Of a stretch of 64,000 nucleotides of DNA, positions 7,504 through 15,684 are shown piece by piece; position 1 is the first letter of the stretch; each line of letters begins with the position of its first letter. The translations under genes were made by a program, and so were the position numbers. Location: assembly GCF_027922325.1 (NCBI RefSeq), contig NZ_BSFL01000001.1, forward strand, positions 248,001 to 312,000. The letters are read 5' to 3'. This DNA comes from Methylopila turkensis (GTDB lineage Bacteria; Pseudomonadota; Alphaproteobacteria; Rhizobiales; Methylopilaceae). The notes beneath the pieces were generated by a model. The model ran no database searches. It saw only the letters and a list, made by a program, of their open reading frames with translations, and was not told where the DNA came from.

Positions 7504-8130
7504 GCCTATACCGAAAGCACTTCCACCAGCATGGCCAATCATGCGAAACTTGCGCACATCGTTTTTCCATAGCGCATGCTCCGCGACGGAAAAATCAAAT
7601 ACAGCTGCAAGGAATTTTTGTTATCATAGCGTGCACACTCCCCTGAAATTCGAAATTTGGCGTCAGGAGATAGACGTGTACGAATTGAAAATCTTGTATA
7701 GCACATTTTTTGTTAAGAAAGCTTCGGAGGAAGGCCATTATATCGCCACCGATAAGCAATTTGATGACCTTATCGCGATAGTTGAAAGTAAATCTTCTCA
7801 ATTTGGTGGAGAGAATATTGATTCAAACTCCCTAGGTGAGCATACGAATACGATCGGCATCCATGATAAGCACAGGCTAAACTACCCTCAAGAAGTACAA
7901 GAATTCATTAACAATTATGGCTATATTTTTGCTGGATCTGCAGCGTTCGCCGTATTTCTTAGAAATGCATCTGGAGCACTAAAGGACATAATCGAAATAT
8001 TGAGAAAAAACGGCGGTCACTCTTCGGTGGTTGTTAGTTTCAAAGGCGAGAAAATCACCATAAGAAATGGAGATGATCTAGAAAAAATCATTTCAAAGCT
8101 ACCTGCAGACTGACAATGCGCAAATCCATG
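7477..8130. other. AT-rich inserted segment of foreign composition
   Basis: Base composition drops sharply from about 7477 and recovers near 8130, against very GC-rich neighbours on both sides. The segment carries one gene (7676-8113) and about 170 bases of leader. The left edge falls inside codons of the MCGLCG gene; the right edge lies just before cobW. No transposase, integrase, tRNA or clear flanking direct repeat is visible, so the mechanism is unknown. Edges are approximate. Confidence 0.75.
7676..8113 (+). CDS. Horizontally acquired hypothetical protein with one membrane segment
   Basis: 145 residues from a GTG start at 7676, chosen because AGGAG (7665-7669) lies six bases upstream. 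The frame is open upstream but AT-rich and without a ribosome-binding site. The N-terminal part (YELKILYSTFFVKK) is followed by a polar stretch, then NYGYIFAGSAAFAVFLRNA, which may enter a membrane. The C-terminal part has a helix (LKDIIEILRKNGG) and a beta-hairpin-like VVVSFKGEKITIR before DLEKIISKL. This order of hydrophobic segment, helix, paired strands and terminal helix recalls the small EACC1/effector-associated modules, but I could not verify this. Codon use is AT-rich, unlike every neighbour. Confidence 0.65.
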   Translation: MYELKILYSTFFVKKASEEGHYIATDKQFDDLIAIVESKSSQFGGENIDSNSLGEHTNTIGIHDKHRLNYPQEVQEFINNYGYIFAGSAAFAVFLRNASGALKDIIEILRKNGGHSSVVVSFKGEKITIRNGDDLEKIISKLPAD

Positions 8131-8186
8131 GTTGAGATTTCTGCGTCGCCTACCCGTGCTCTCCCCTCAAGACAGAGGGAGCGGAG

Positions 8187-9218
8187 ATGCCTCGCTCCGT
8201 CGGCAAACTCCGGATGACGGGGACGCGCCTCCCTGTCAACATCCTGACCGGCTTCCTCGGCTCGGGGAAAACGACGCTGCTGAAGCGCCTGCTGGCGCGG
8301 CCCGAGCTCGCGAACACCGCCGTGCTGGTCAACGAGTTCGGCGAGATCGGGCTCGACCACCTGCTGCTGGAGCGGATCGCCGACGACGTGGTGCTGCTGA
8401 AGAGCGGCTGCCTCTGCTGCACCGTGCGCGGCGATCTGCGCGACGCGCTGATGGCCCTGATCGGGCGGCGCGCTCGCGGCGAGATCGCCGGCTTCGACCG
8501 GATCGTGATCGAGACCACAGGCCTCGCCGACCCCGGCCCGGTGATCGCGACCCTGAGCGCCGACCCTGCGCTGCGCCACCAGCTCCGCGCCGGCGCGATC
8601 GTGACCGTGGTGGACGCCATGCTGGGCGAGGCGACGCTCGACGCCCACGAGGAATCCGTGCGTCAGGCCGCCGTCGCCGACCGCCTGATCCTCACCAAGA
8701 CCGATCTCGCGCCGGAGGACGCGGCCGCCCGCGTCAGGACACGGCTCGCGAACCTCAATCCGGCCGCGCCGGTGATCGAACTCCGCCCCGACGACGCGCC
8801 CTCGCCCGGCCTGCTGCTCGCCGACGTCCATGACGACGCGACCCGCGCCGGCGAGGTCCGGCGCTGGCTCGCCGCGGGCCCCGGCCGGCACGGCGCGGTC
8901 CGCGCCTTCGCGCTCGCCGCGGAGCAGCCGCTGGATTGGGCGCGCTTCGGCCTCTGGCTGTCGATGCTGCTGAACCGGCACGGCGACCGCATCCTGCGGC
9001 TGAAGGGGCTGGTCGCGGTCGAAGGCGTCGACACGCCCGTCGTGATCCAGGGCGTGCAGCATCTGATGCACGCCCCCGTCCATCTCGACGCATGGCCGGA
9101 CGGGCGCCCGGCCACCAAGCTGGTGGTGATCGCGCACGGGCTGGACCCGGCGCTGGTGGAGCGCTCGTTTCGGGCGTTCTGCCGGGTCGCGCCGCCCGCC
9201 GCCCACGCCGCGGCCTGA
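8187..9218 (+). CDS. CobW / G3E-family GTPase, putative metallochaperone
   Basis: 343 residues. Walker A is GFLGSGKTT, the metal-binding motif is GCLCC, the switch II region IETTGLADP and the base-specificity motif TKTD (in place of NKxD). A C-terminal CobW_C domain contains LNRHGDRILRLKGLVAV and ends in a His-containing tail. G3E GTPases deliver Zn, Co or Ni to enzymes, and here the nearby metal-dependent amidohydrolases are obvious clients. GAGGGAG precedes the ATG at 8187. The in-frame ATG at 8214 (MTGTRLPVNILTG) gives the length more usual for the family, so the first nine residues may be a by-product of the adjacent insertion. Confidence 0.92.
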   Translation: MPRSVGKLRMTGTRLPVNILTGFLGSGKTTLLKRLLARPELANTAVLVNEFGEIGLDHLLLERIADDVVLLKSGCLCCTVRGDLRDALMALIGRRARGEIAGFDRIVIETTGLADPGPVIATLSADPALRHQLRAGAIVTVVDAMLGEATLDAHEESVRQAAVADRLILTKTDLAPEDAAARVRTRLANLNPAAPVIELRPDDAPSPGLLLADVHDDATRAGEVRRWLAAGPGRHGAVRAFALAAEQPLDWARFGLWLSMLLNRHGDRILRLKGLVAVEGVDTPVVIQGVQHLMHAPVHLDAWPDGRPATKLVVIAHGLDPALVERSFRAFCRVAPPAAHAAA

Positions 9219-9272
9219 TGACGGAACACGGCGCCGACCGTTGACACCGCCGGCCGCCGACCCCATCGTCTC

Positions 9273-9364
9273 GGCACCCGAGGGGCGCCCGCGAGGGCTG
9301 AGACGGCGAGAGCCGAACCCTTTGAACCTGATCCGGGTCATGCCGGCGAAGGAACGGGGGCGCC
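9273..9364 (+). promoter_or_regulatory. TPP riboswitch (THI element)
   Basis: The conserved parts are present in order: GAGGGGCGCCC-GCGA-GGGCTGAGA (P2 and the J3/2 CTGAGA), a variable GGC/GCC arm, then ACCCTTTGAACCTGATCCGGGTCATGCCGGCGAAGGAACGGG, broken here as ACCCTTTGAACCTGATC followed by the P4/P5 CGGGTCATGCCGGCGAAGG portion. Flanking GGC-CCCG and CGGG-GCC strands close P1. It lies 64 bases before thiO and would switch off the thiamine operon when thiamine pyrophosphate is bound, most probably by hiding the weak thiO ribosome-binding region; no terminator follows it. Confidence 0.95.
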
Positions 9365-9428
9365 AGACCGACGCTTTCCGCATTTCGCCGGCCGGATCCG
9401 CCACACGCGGAAGCGAGCACCCGCGCCC

Positions 9429-10430
9429 ATGCGCGTCACCGTTCTCGGCGCCGGCGTCGCCGGCCTGACATCAGCACTGGAGCTCGTCCGCCGCGGCGCG
9501 ACGGTGACGATCGTCGACCGCGCGGCGGCGCTCGGCGCAGGCGCCTGCTCCTGGTCCGCCGGCGGCATGCTGGCGCCGTGGTGCGAGCGGGAGAGCGCGG
9601 AGCCGGTCGTCGCCACGCGCGGCGCGGTCGCGCTCGACTGGTGGGACGAGGCGACTGGCGCCGTGACGCGCCACGGCACGCTGGTGGTCGCGCCGCCGCG
9701 GGACTCGGCCGAGTTCACGCGCTTCGCCCGCCGCACCGAGCGCTACGAGACCATCGACGGCGACCGGGTGGCGGAGCTGGAGCCCGACCTCGCCGGCCGC
9801 TTCCGCGCAGGCCTGTTCTTCCCCGACGAGGGGCATCTCGAGCCGCGCGGCGCGCTCGCCGCGCTGGAGCGCTCCCTGCGCGAGCGTGGCGTCATGTTCC
9901 GCTACGGCGTCGAGGCCGACCCGGCGGAGGTCGGGGACGACGCCGTGGTGGACTGCCGGGGCTTCGCCGCCCGCGACGCCCTGCCGGACCTGCGCGGCGT
10001 TCGCGGCGAAATGCTGGTGGTGCGGACCGACGAGATCCGCCTGTCGCGGCCGGTGCGGCTGCTGCACCCGCGCATTCCGTTCTACGTGGTGCCGCGGGCC
10101 GGCGGCGTGTTCATGCTGGGCGCGACCATGATCGAGAGCGCCGAGCGCCGCGGCGCGACCGCCCGCTCGGTCGTCGACCTGCTGAACGCGGCCTACGCGT
10201 TGCACCCGGCTTTCGGCGAAGCCGAGATTCTCGAAGTGCGGGCCGACGTCCGTCCCGCCTTCCCCGACAACCTGCCGCGCGTTGAAAGACGCGGCCGAAC
10301 AACCTACGTCAACGGTCTCTACCGTCACGGATTTCTGTTGTCGCCCACATGCGCTCAGCAGGCCGCGGAGATCGCGACGCGACCGGAGGACACGTCCCAT
10401 GAAGCTGACCGTGAACGGCGACGAGCATGA
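9429..10430 (+). CDS. thiO: Glycine oxidase ThiO
   Basis: 333 residues. The N-terminal FAD-binding site is VTVLGAGVAGLTSALEL, followed by the IVDR acidic residue at the end of the second strand. The D-amino-acid-oxidase-type fold is seen in SAGGMLAPW and the later GLYRHGFLLSPT near the flavin. ThiO oxidises glycine to dehydroglycine (iminoacetate), which supplies two ring atoms of the thiamine thiazole in aerobes. It is the first gene after the TPP riboswitch. Its 3' end overlaps thiS by 32 bases, giving tight coupling. No strong Shine-Dalgarno sequence is visible before the ATG, as expected if the riboswitch controls ribosome access. Confidence 0.93.
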   Translation: MRVTVLGAGVAGLTSALELVRRGATVTIVDRAAALGAGACSWSAGGMLAPWCERESAEPVVATRGAVALDWWDEATGAVTRHGTLVVAPPRDSAEFTRFARRTERYETIDGDRVAELEPDLAGRFRAGLFFPDEGHLEPRGALAALERSLRERGVMFRYGVEADPAEVGDDAVVDCRGFAARDALPDLRGVRGEMLVVRTDEIRLSRPVRLLHPRIPFYVVPRAGGVFMLGATMIESAERRGATARSVVDLLNAAYALHPAFGEAEILEVRADVRPAFPDNLPRVERRGRTTYVNGLYRHGFLLSPTCAQQAAEIATRPEDTSHEADRERRRA

Positions 10431-10596
10431 TCTCGCCGCGGCCGACCTCGCCGAGGCGCTGCGCCTGCTCGAGCTCGACAGCGCGGTGGTGGCGACGGCG
10501 CTGAACGGCGCCTTCGTGCCCGCCGCCTCCCGCGCCGCCACCGCGCTCGAGGACGGCGACCGCATCGAAATCGTCTCGCCCCGGCAAGGAGGCTGA
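10399..10596 (+). CDS. thiS: Sulfur carrier protein ThiS
   Basis: 65 residues with a ubiquitin-like fold, starting [12 protein letters not shown] and ending in the essential GlyGly tail (RQGG) that is thiocarboxylated and donates sulfur to the thiazole. GGAGGA (10385-10390) sits nine bases before the ATG at 10399, inside the end of thiO. It is one base from thiG, its acceptor enzyme. The length is typical of the family. Confidence 0.95.
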   Translation: MKLTVNGDEHDLAAADLAEALRLLELDSAVVATALNGAFVPAASRAATALEDGDRIEIVSPRQGG

Positions 10597-10597
10597 C

Positions 10598-11371
10598 ATG
10601 CTGAACTTCTACGGCGTCGAGATCGCGTCCCGCCTGCTGCTCGGCACGGCGCAGTACCCCTCGCCCGCCATCCTCGCCGACGCTGCGCGGGCCTCCGGGA
10701 CCGAGATCCTGACCGTGTCGCTGCGCCGCGAATCCGGCCGGCTGCGTGAGGGCCAGGACTTCTGGGGGCTGATCGCCGACCTTGGCGTGCGCGTGCTGCC
10801 GAACACGGCCGGCTGTCACTCCGTGAAGGAGGCCGTGACCACCGCGCAGATGGCGCGCGAGGTGTTCGGGACCTCCTGGATCAAGCTCGAGGTGATCGGC
10901 GAGGCCGACACCCTGCAGCCGGACGTCTTCGGCCTGGTCGAGGCGGCGCGCATCCTCACCTCCGAGGGCTTCGAGGTGTTCCCCTACACCACCGAGGATC
11001 TGGTCGTGGCCGAGCGCCTGCTCGACGCCGGCTGCAAGCTGCTGATGCCCTGGGGCGCGCCGATCGGCACCGGCATGGGGCTCAACAACGTCTATGGGCT
11101 GCGGTCGCTCCGAGCGCATTTCCCGGACGTGCCGCTGGTGATCGACGCCGGCATCGGCAGGCCGAGCCACGCGGCGGCCGCGATGGAGCTCGGCTACGAC
11201 GCCGTGCTGCTCAACACCGCCGTCGCCAAGGCCGGCGATCCGGTCGCCATGGCCGGCGCCTTCGCCCGCGCCATCGAGGCGGGCCGCGCGGGCTTCCTCG
11301 CCGACCCGATCGAGCCCCGCGACATGGCGGCGCCCTCGACGCCGGTCTTCGGCCGCGCGAGCCTCGCATGA
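10598..11371 (+). CDS. thiG: Thiazole synthase ThiG
   Basis: 257 residues forming a TIM barrel that joins deoxyxylulose 5-phosphate, dehydroglycine and the ThiS thiocarboxylate into the thiazole phosphate. Typical sequences are [42 protein letters not shown] with the Schiff-base lysine, and [13 protein letters not shown] with [19 protein letters not shown] for phosphate binding. AAGGAGG precedes the ATG at 10598. The stop overlaps the thiE start by four bases (ATGA). Confidence 0.96.
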   Translation: MLNFYGVEIASRLLLGTAQYPSPAILADAARASGTEILTVSLRRESGRLREGQDFWGLIADLGVRVLPNTAGCHSVKEAVTTAQMAREVFGTSWIKLEVIGEADTLQPDVFGLVEAARILTSEGFEVFPYTTEDLVVAERLLDAGCKLLMPWGAPIGTGMGLNNVYGLRSLRAHFPDVPLVIDAGIGRPSHAAAAMELGYDAVLLNTAVAKAGDPVAMAGAFARAIEAGRAGFLADPIEPRDMAAPSTPVFGRASLA

Positions 11372-11979
11372 CGGCGCGGCTCGATCCGTTCTACCCCGTC
11401 GTCGACAGCGCCGACTGGGTGGCGCGTCTTGTGGGCGCCGGCGCGCGGCTGATCCAGCTTCGGGTTAAGAACAAGCCGCAAGACATTATTAACCATGAAA
11501 TTAACCGCGCGTTGCAGCTTTGCGCGGCGGCCGGCGCAACTCTCGTCGTCAACGACTACTGGCAGGCCGCCATCGATCTCGGCGCGCCCTTCCTCCACCT
11601 CGGCCAGGAGGATCTCGAGGAGGCCGACCTCAAGGCGATCCGAGCCGCGGGCATTCGCCTCGGCGTCTCGACCCACACGCCGGAAGAGCTCGACCGGGCG
11701 CTGTCGGTCGATCCGCACCATGTGGCGCTCGGTCCGATCTGGCCGACGATCCTGAAGCAGATGCCCTTTGCGCCTCAAGGGCTTGAGCGCATCGGCGAAT
11801 GGAAGCGCCGGATCGGCGGCCGCCCGCTGGTCGCGATCGGCGGGCTCACGCCCGAGCGCGCCGTGCAATGCCTCGCCGCCGGCGCGGACGTCGTAGCCGT
11901 CGTCAACGACGTGGTCGGCGCCGCCGATCCGGAAGCGCGCGCCCGCGAATGGATCGAGATCACGCGCGTTCAGGCCTGA
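11368..11979 (+). CDS. thiE: Thiamine-phosphate synthase ThiE
   Basis: 203 residues of the ThiE TIM barrel, which couples the pyrimidine pyrophosphate with the thiazole phosphate. Markers are LIQLRVKNK for pyrophosphate binding, [42 protein letters not shown] and [29 protein letters not shown]. It is the last gene of the riboswitch-controlled operon. No pyrimidine genes (thiC, thiD) are in the window. A short AT-richer stretch at about 11460-11515 stands out mildly from the surrounding codons. Confidence 0.95.
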   Translation: MTARLDPFYPVVDSADWVARLVGAGARLIQLRVKNKPQDIINHEINRALQLCAAAGATLVVNDYWQAAIDLGAPFLHLGQEDLEEADLKAIRAAGIRLGVSTHTPEELDRALSVDPHHVALGPIWPTILKQMPFAPQGLERIGEWKRRIGGRPLVAIGGLTPERAVQCLAAGADVVAVVNDVVGAADPEARAREWIEITRVQA

Positions 11980-12012
11980 ACGTCGAGAGGATGTAGGCGA
12001 TCCGCGGGGGCT

Positions 12013-12273
12013 CTACCCCGCGCCGTCGTCGGATTCGCTGTCGAGCTTCGCCGGATCGATCGCGCCCGGCGCGCTCTTCGGCGTCTTTTGCGCGTCGCCG
12101 TCCCGGCGCTTCACGCCGGCCGTCTCGGCGGCGTCCGGAGGGCCGTCGGGAGCGGGTCCCTTGCCGGGACCTGCGTCCGGCCGCCGTTCGAACGGCACGG
12201 GCCGCACGGCGTCCGCCTCGGACGCGCCCGTCGCGGCGCTGCGGTCCTTCTCAGGTTTCGGCGAACCCGCCAT
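12013..12273 (-). CDS. Small disordered hypothetical protein
   Basis: 86 residues, almost entirely Pro, Ala, Gly, Asp, Lys, Glu and Arg, with no hydrophobic segment and no domain I recognise. It is probably unstructured and cytosolic. It is convergent with thiE. GGGAG lies eight bases before the ATG, and this ribosome-binding site is the 3' arm of a TCTCCCT/AGGGAGA hairpin (12280-12299), so translation may depend on opening the hairpin. The function is unknown. Confidence 0.6.
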   Translation of the reverse strand: MAGSPKPEKDRSAATGASEADAVRPVPFERRPDAGPGKGPAPDGPPDAAETAGVKRRDGDAQKTPKSAPGAIDPAKLDSESDDGAG

Positions 12274-12279
12274 GCGTCA

Positions 12280-12299
12280 TCTCCCTTGTTCGAGGGAGA
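12280..12299 (-). promoter_or_regulatory. Hairpin covering a Shine-Dalgarno sequence
   Basis: On the minus strand TCTCCCT, a six-base loop and AGGGAGA form a perfect seven-base stem. The AGGGAG arm is the ribosome-binding site of the gene at 12273. There is no T-tract, so it is more likely a translational control or chance pairing than a terminator for the upstream aap operon. Confidence 0.45.
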
Positions 12300-12350
12300 A
12301 ACCCGTCGGGCCGCGGTCGGTTCCCCTGAGCCCCCTGCCCGCCTGCGCGA

Positions 12351-13145
12351 TCAGTGCAGGATCTGGCTGAGGAACAGCTTGGTGCGCTCGTGCTGCGGGT
12401 TGGCGAAGAAGGCGTTCGGCTCGTTCGACTCCACGATCTGGCCGGCGTCCATGAAGATGACCCGATCGGCGACCTGACGGGCGAAGCCCATCTCGTGCGT
12501 CACGCACAGCATGGTCATGCCGTCATTGGCGAGGCCGACCATGGTGTCGAGCACCTCCTTGACCATCTCGGGGTCGAGCGCCGAGGTCGGCTCGTCGAAC
12601 AGCATGATCTTCGGCTTCATGCAGAGCGCGCGGGCGATGGCGACGCGCTGCTGCTGGCCGCCCGAAAGCTGGCCCGGGTACTTGTGGGCCTGATCGGGAA
12701 TGCGCACCCGCTTGAGGAAGTGCATCGCGATCTCTTCGGCGTCCTTCTTGGGCATCTTGCGCACCCAGATCGGAGCCAGCGTGCAGTTCTCGAGGATCGT
12801 CAGGTGCGGGAACAGGTTGAAGTGCTGGAAGCACATCCCGACCTCGCGCCGGATCTCGTCGATCTTCTTGAGATCGTTGGTCAGCTCGGTGCCTTCGACG
12901 ATGATCTGGCCCTTCTGGAACTCCTCGAGCCGGTTGATGCAGCGGATCATGGTCGACTTGCCGGAGCCGGACGGCCCGCAGATGACGATGCGCTCGCCGC
13001 GCTTCACCTTGAGGTTGATGTCTTTCAGGACGTTGAACTCGCCGTACCACTTGTGCATGCCGATGATCTCGACCGCGATCTCCTTGGAGGGCGGCGCCTT
13101 GTCGACGGGCGGCAGTTCGGAGGCTTCGACGACGGATTCGGCCAT
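12351..13145 (-). CDS. aapP: General L-amino-acid ABC transporter ATPase AapP
   Basis: 264 residues. Walker A is GPSGSGKST, the signature LSGGQQQR, Walker [15 protein letters not shown] and the switch [19 protein letters not shown]. The [16 protein letters not shown] start and the GQIVE ending are typical of polar amino-acid (PAAT) importers. It is the last gene of the aapJQMP operon and drives uptake of amino acids, as AapJQMP does in Rhizobium. The N-terminal extension of about 25 residues before [10 protein letters not shown] is also common in rhizobial AapP. Confidence 0.94.
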   Translation of the reverse strand: MAESVVEASELPPVDKAPPSKEIAVEIIGMHKWYGEFNVLKDINLKVKRGERIVICGPSGSGKSTMIRCINRLEEFQKGQIIVEGTELTNDLKKIDEIRREVGMCFQHFNLFPHLTILENCTLAPIWVRKMPKKDAEEIAMHFLKRVRIPDQAHKYPGQLSGGQQQRVAIARALCMKPKIMLFDEPTSALDPEMVKEVLDTMVGLANDGMTMLCVTHEMGFARQVADRVIFMDAGQIVESNEPNAFFANPQHERTKLFLSQILH

Positions 13146-13163
13146 GACGGCGGCTCCCTGTGC

Positions 13164-14309
13164 TTAGCGCTTGTGGCCGGTGTCGAGCCGCTCTTCGACG
13201 AACCTCGAATAGCGGGACATACCGTAGCAGAAGACGAAGTAGACGATGCCGGCGAAGGCGAAGCCGGTGTAGACGGTCATCGGCGTCGCCCAGTTCGGGT
13301 CCGCGAAGGCGGCGCGGATGATGCCGAGGAAGTCGAAGATCGAGACGATCGCGACCAGCGTCGTGTCCTTGAACAGGCCGATGAAGGTGTTGACGATGCC
13401 GGGGATGACCAGCTTCAGCGCTTGCGGCAGCACGATCAGCAGCATCATCGGCCAGTAGCGCAGGCCCATCGCCATCGCGCCCTCGTACTGGCCTTTCGGG
13501 ATCGCCTGCAGGCCGCCGCGCACCACCTCGGCCATGTAGGCGGCGGAGAACAGCGCGACGCCCACGAGCGCCCTCAGCAGACCGTCGATCGTCCAGCCGG
13601 ACGGCAGGAACAGCGGCAGCATGTAAGTGGCGAAGAACAGCACGGTGATCAGCGGCACGCCGCGCCAGAACTCGATGAAGGCGATCGAGACAAACTTGAT
13701 CAGCGGCAGCTTCGACCGGCGGCCGAGCGCGAGCAGGATGCCGAGCGGCAGCGAGGCGACGATGCCGGTCGTCGCGACGACGAGCGTGACGAGCAGGCCG
13801 CCCCAGGCCCGGGTCTCGACCGTGCGGAGGCCGAAGTAGCCGCCGTGCAGCATGACGAAGGCGAAGATCGGGAACGCCACGAAGAACAGGAGCGCGTTCG
13901 CCTTCTTGTAGGGCGCGCTCGGGGTCAACAGCGGGACGATGAGCGCGACGGCCACGAAGAACACCGTGGCCGGACGCCAGTGCTCGTCCGCCGGATAGAA
14001 GCCGTAGAGCAACTGCCCGAAGCGGTTGGTGATGAACGGCCAGCATGCCCCGACGCCCGGCGCGATGCAGGCTTCGCGGTTCGTGCCGGTCCACACCGCG
14101 CGCAAGAGCAGGAAGTCGATGAAGACCCAGAGGAGATAGACGGCGAGCGCGGCGCAGACGAGCGTCAGCAGCGCGTTCATCGGCCCGGAGAACAGGTTCT
14201 GCCGCGCCCAGCCGGCGAAACCCGACACCGCCGTCGGCGGCGGCTGCGGCGTCAGCATCTCGGTGCGGATGAAGGGGCGGTCGGGTCCCGCGATGGTCGT
14301 GTCGGTCAT
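13164..14309 (-). CDS. aapM: General L-amino-acid ABC transporter permease AapM
   Basis: 381 residues with an N-terminal membrane region, a periplasmic loop holding GTNREACIAPGVGACWPFI, and a C-terminal PAAT permease domain. The coupling motif near ALVGVALFSAAYMAEVVRGGLQAIPKGQYEGAMAMGL is the standard EAA-G loop. The long N-terminal part compared with simple His/Gln permeases is specific to the AapQ/AapM pair. The next gene aapP begins 18 bases downstream. Confidence 0.93.
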   Translation of the reverse strand: MTDTTIAGPDRPFIRTEMLTPQPPPTAVSGFAGWARQNLFSGPMNALLTLVCAALAVYLLWVFIDFLLLRAVWTGTNREACIAPGVGACWPFITNRFGQLLYGFYPADEHWRPATVFFVAVALIVPLLTPSAPYKKANALLFFVAFPIFAFVMLHGGYFGLRTVETRAWGGLLVTLVVATTGIVASLPLGILLALGRRSKLPLIKFVSIAFIEFWRGVPLITVLFFATYMLPLFLPSGWTIDGLLRALVGVALFSAAYMAEVVRGGLQAIPKGQYEGAMAMGLRYWPMMLLIVLPQALKLVIPGIVNTFIGLFKDTTLVAIVSIFDFLGIIRAAFADPNWATPMTVYTGFAFAGIVYFVFCYGMSRYSRFVEERLDTGHKR

Positions 14310-14319
14310 GCCGCCGCCC

Positions 14320-15522
14320 TCACCGTTCGATCAGCGCGACGCGCTGGTTGTACCAGTTCATGAAGGCCGACGTGACGAGGCTGATCACGAGGTATATGCC
14401 CATCGTGATCGCGATGATCTCGATCGCCTGGCCGGTCTGGTTCAGCGTGGTGCCCGCGAAGACCTGGACCAACTCGGGATAGCCGACGAAAGCGGCGAGC
14501 GACGAGTTCTTGGTGAGGTTGAGGTACTGGCTCGTCAGCGGCGGGATCATGACCCGAAGCGCCTGCGGGATCACCACCAGCCGGGTGGCGAGGCCGGACT
14601 TCAGGCCGAGCGAAGCGGCGGCCTCCGACTGCCCGTAGTTCACGGCCTTGATGCCGGCGCGGACGATCTCGGCGATGAAGCCGCCGGTGTAGATCGACAG
14701 CGCGATCACGAGCGCCGCGAATTCCGGCAGCAGTCGCGAGCCGCCGCTGAAATTGAAGCCCTTCAGGACCGGATGGTCGATCGTCACGGGGAAGCCGACG
14801 GCGAGCAGCGCGATCAGCGGCAGCCCGATCAGCAAGCCGACCGACGTCCAGAACACCGGAAACTGCTGGCCGGTGGCGTTCCGCCGGGCGGTCGCCCATT
14901 TCTTCAGGACGATGACGCCTACGACCGCGATGGCGAAGGCGATCAGCCCGACGCCGCTGCCCTCGCCGAAGACGAACCTCGGAATGTAGATTCCGCGATT
15001 GTTGATGTAGATCTCGCCGAATAGCGAATAGCTGTTGCGCGCCGCCGGCATCGCCGCAAGCACCGCAAGATACCAGAACAGAATGTGGAACAGCAGCGGC
15101 AGGTTGCGCGTCACCTCGACATAAGCGGTGCAGACCTGCCGGACCATCCAGTTCTTCGAAAGCCGGCCGACGCCGACGAGGAAACCGAGGATTGTCGCGA
15201 AGACGATGCCCACGCCGGCGACCATCAGCGTGTTGATGACGGCGACGAGGAGAGCGCGACCGTAGGTCGAGGTCTCGTTGTACTCCACCATCGTCTGGTT
15301 GATGCCGAAGCCGGCCGTCTGGTTCAGGAACCCGAAGCCCGAGGCGATGCGTTGATTGGCGAGGTTGGTCTGGGCGTTCCAGACCATCATGCCGATCGCG
15401 AAGACCACGATCGCGGCCACGACCGCCTGCGCGACCAGCCCCCGGAAGCGCGCGTCGTTCAGGATGGACGAGCGCGAGCGGACCGGCTCAGCGGGGGCTG
15501 GACCTTCGTGAGTGATCGCCAT
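14320..15522 (-). CDS. aapQ: General L-amino-acid ABC transporter permease AapQ
   Basis: 400 residues, pairing with AapM as the second half of the membrane channel. The N-terminal segment contains VVAAIVVFAIGMMVWNAQTNL and the Aap-specific GFGFLNQTAGFGINQTM region. The C-terminal permease domain holds YTGGFIAEIVRAGIKAVNYGQSEAAASLGL. I chose the ATG at 15522, with GGAG about seven bases upstream, over a GTG at 15534. The gene follows aapJ after a 162-base spacer that contains a strong hairpin. Confidence 0.93.
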   Translation of the reverse strand: MAITHEGPAPAEPVRSRSSILNDARFRGLVAQAVVAAIVVFAIGMMVWNAQTNLANQRIASGFGFLNQTAGFGINQTMVEYNETSTYGRALLVAVINTLMVAGVGIVFATILGFLVGVGRLSKNWMVRQVCTAYVEVTRNLPLLFHILFWYLAVLAAMPAARNSYSLFGEIYINNRGIYIPRFVFGEGSGVGLIAFAIAVVGVIVLKKWATARRNATGQQFPVFWTSVGLLIGLPLIALLAVGFPVTIDHPVLKGFNFSGGSRLLPEFAALVIALSIYTGGFIAEIVRAGIKAVNYGQSEAAASLGLKSGLATRLVVIPQALRVMIPPLTSQYLNLTKNSSLAAFVGYPELVQVFAGTTLNQTGQAIEIIAITMGIYLVISLVTSAFMNWYNQRVALIER

Positions 15523-15640
15523 TCGGGGCTCCACGAATGAGACGGGCGGGCCGCTGCGGCTCCGGGCCGACTGATGCCGTGACGGGACGAGCGCCCGCCG
15601 ACGTCCAAGCCGGCCCCCGCGCCGTGGCGGAGACCGGGCG

Positions 15641-15674
15641 GCCGGAGCGGGACGTGGGACGCCCGCGCTCCGGC
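15641..15674 (-). terminator. Intercistronic hairpin between aapJ and aapQ
   Basis: GCCGGAGCGGG (15641-15651) pairs with CCCGCGCTCCGGC (15662-15674) with a two-base bulge and a ten-base loop. There is no T-run. Hairpins here are common in ABC operons, where they protect or partly terminate the message so that binding protein is made in excess of the membrane parts. Confidence 0.6.
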
Positions 15675-15684
15675 CGAACCGTCT

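Noticed and set aside
12354..14363. 669-residue plus-strand frame over aapP and aapM
   Set aside because: The minus-strand genes have complete ABC motifs; the plus frame is a charged, low-complexity shadow.
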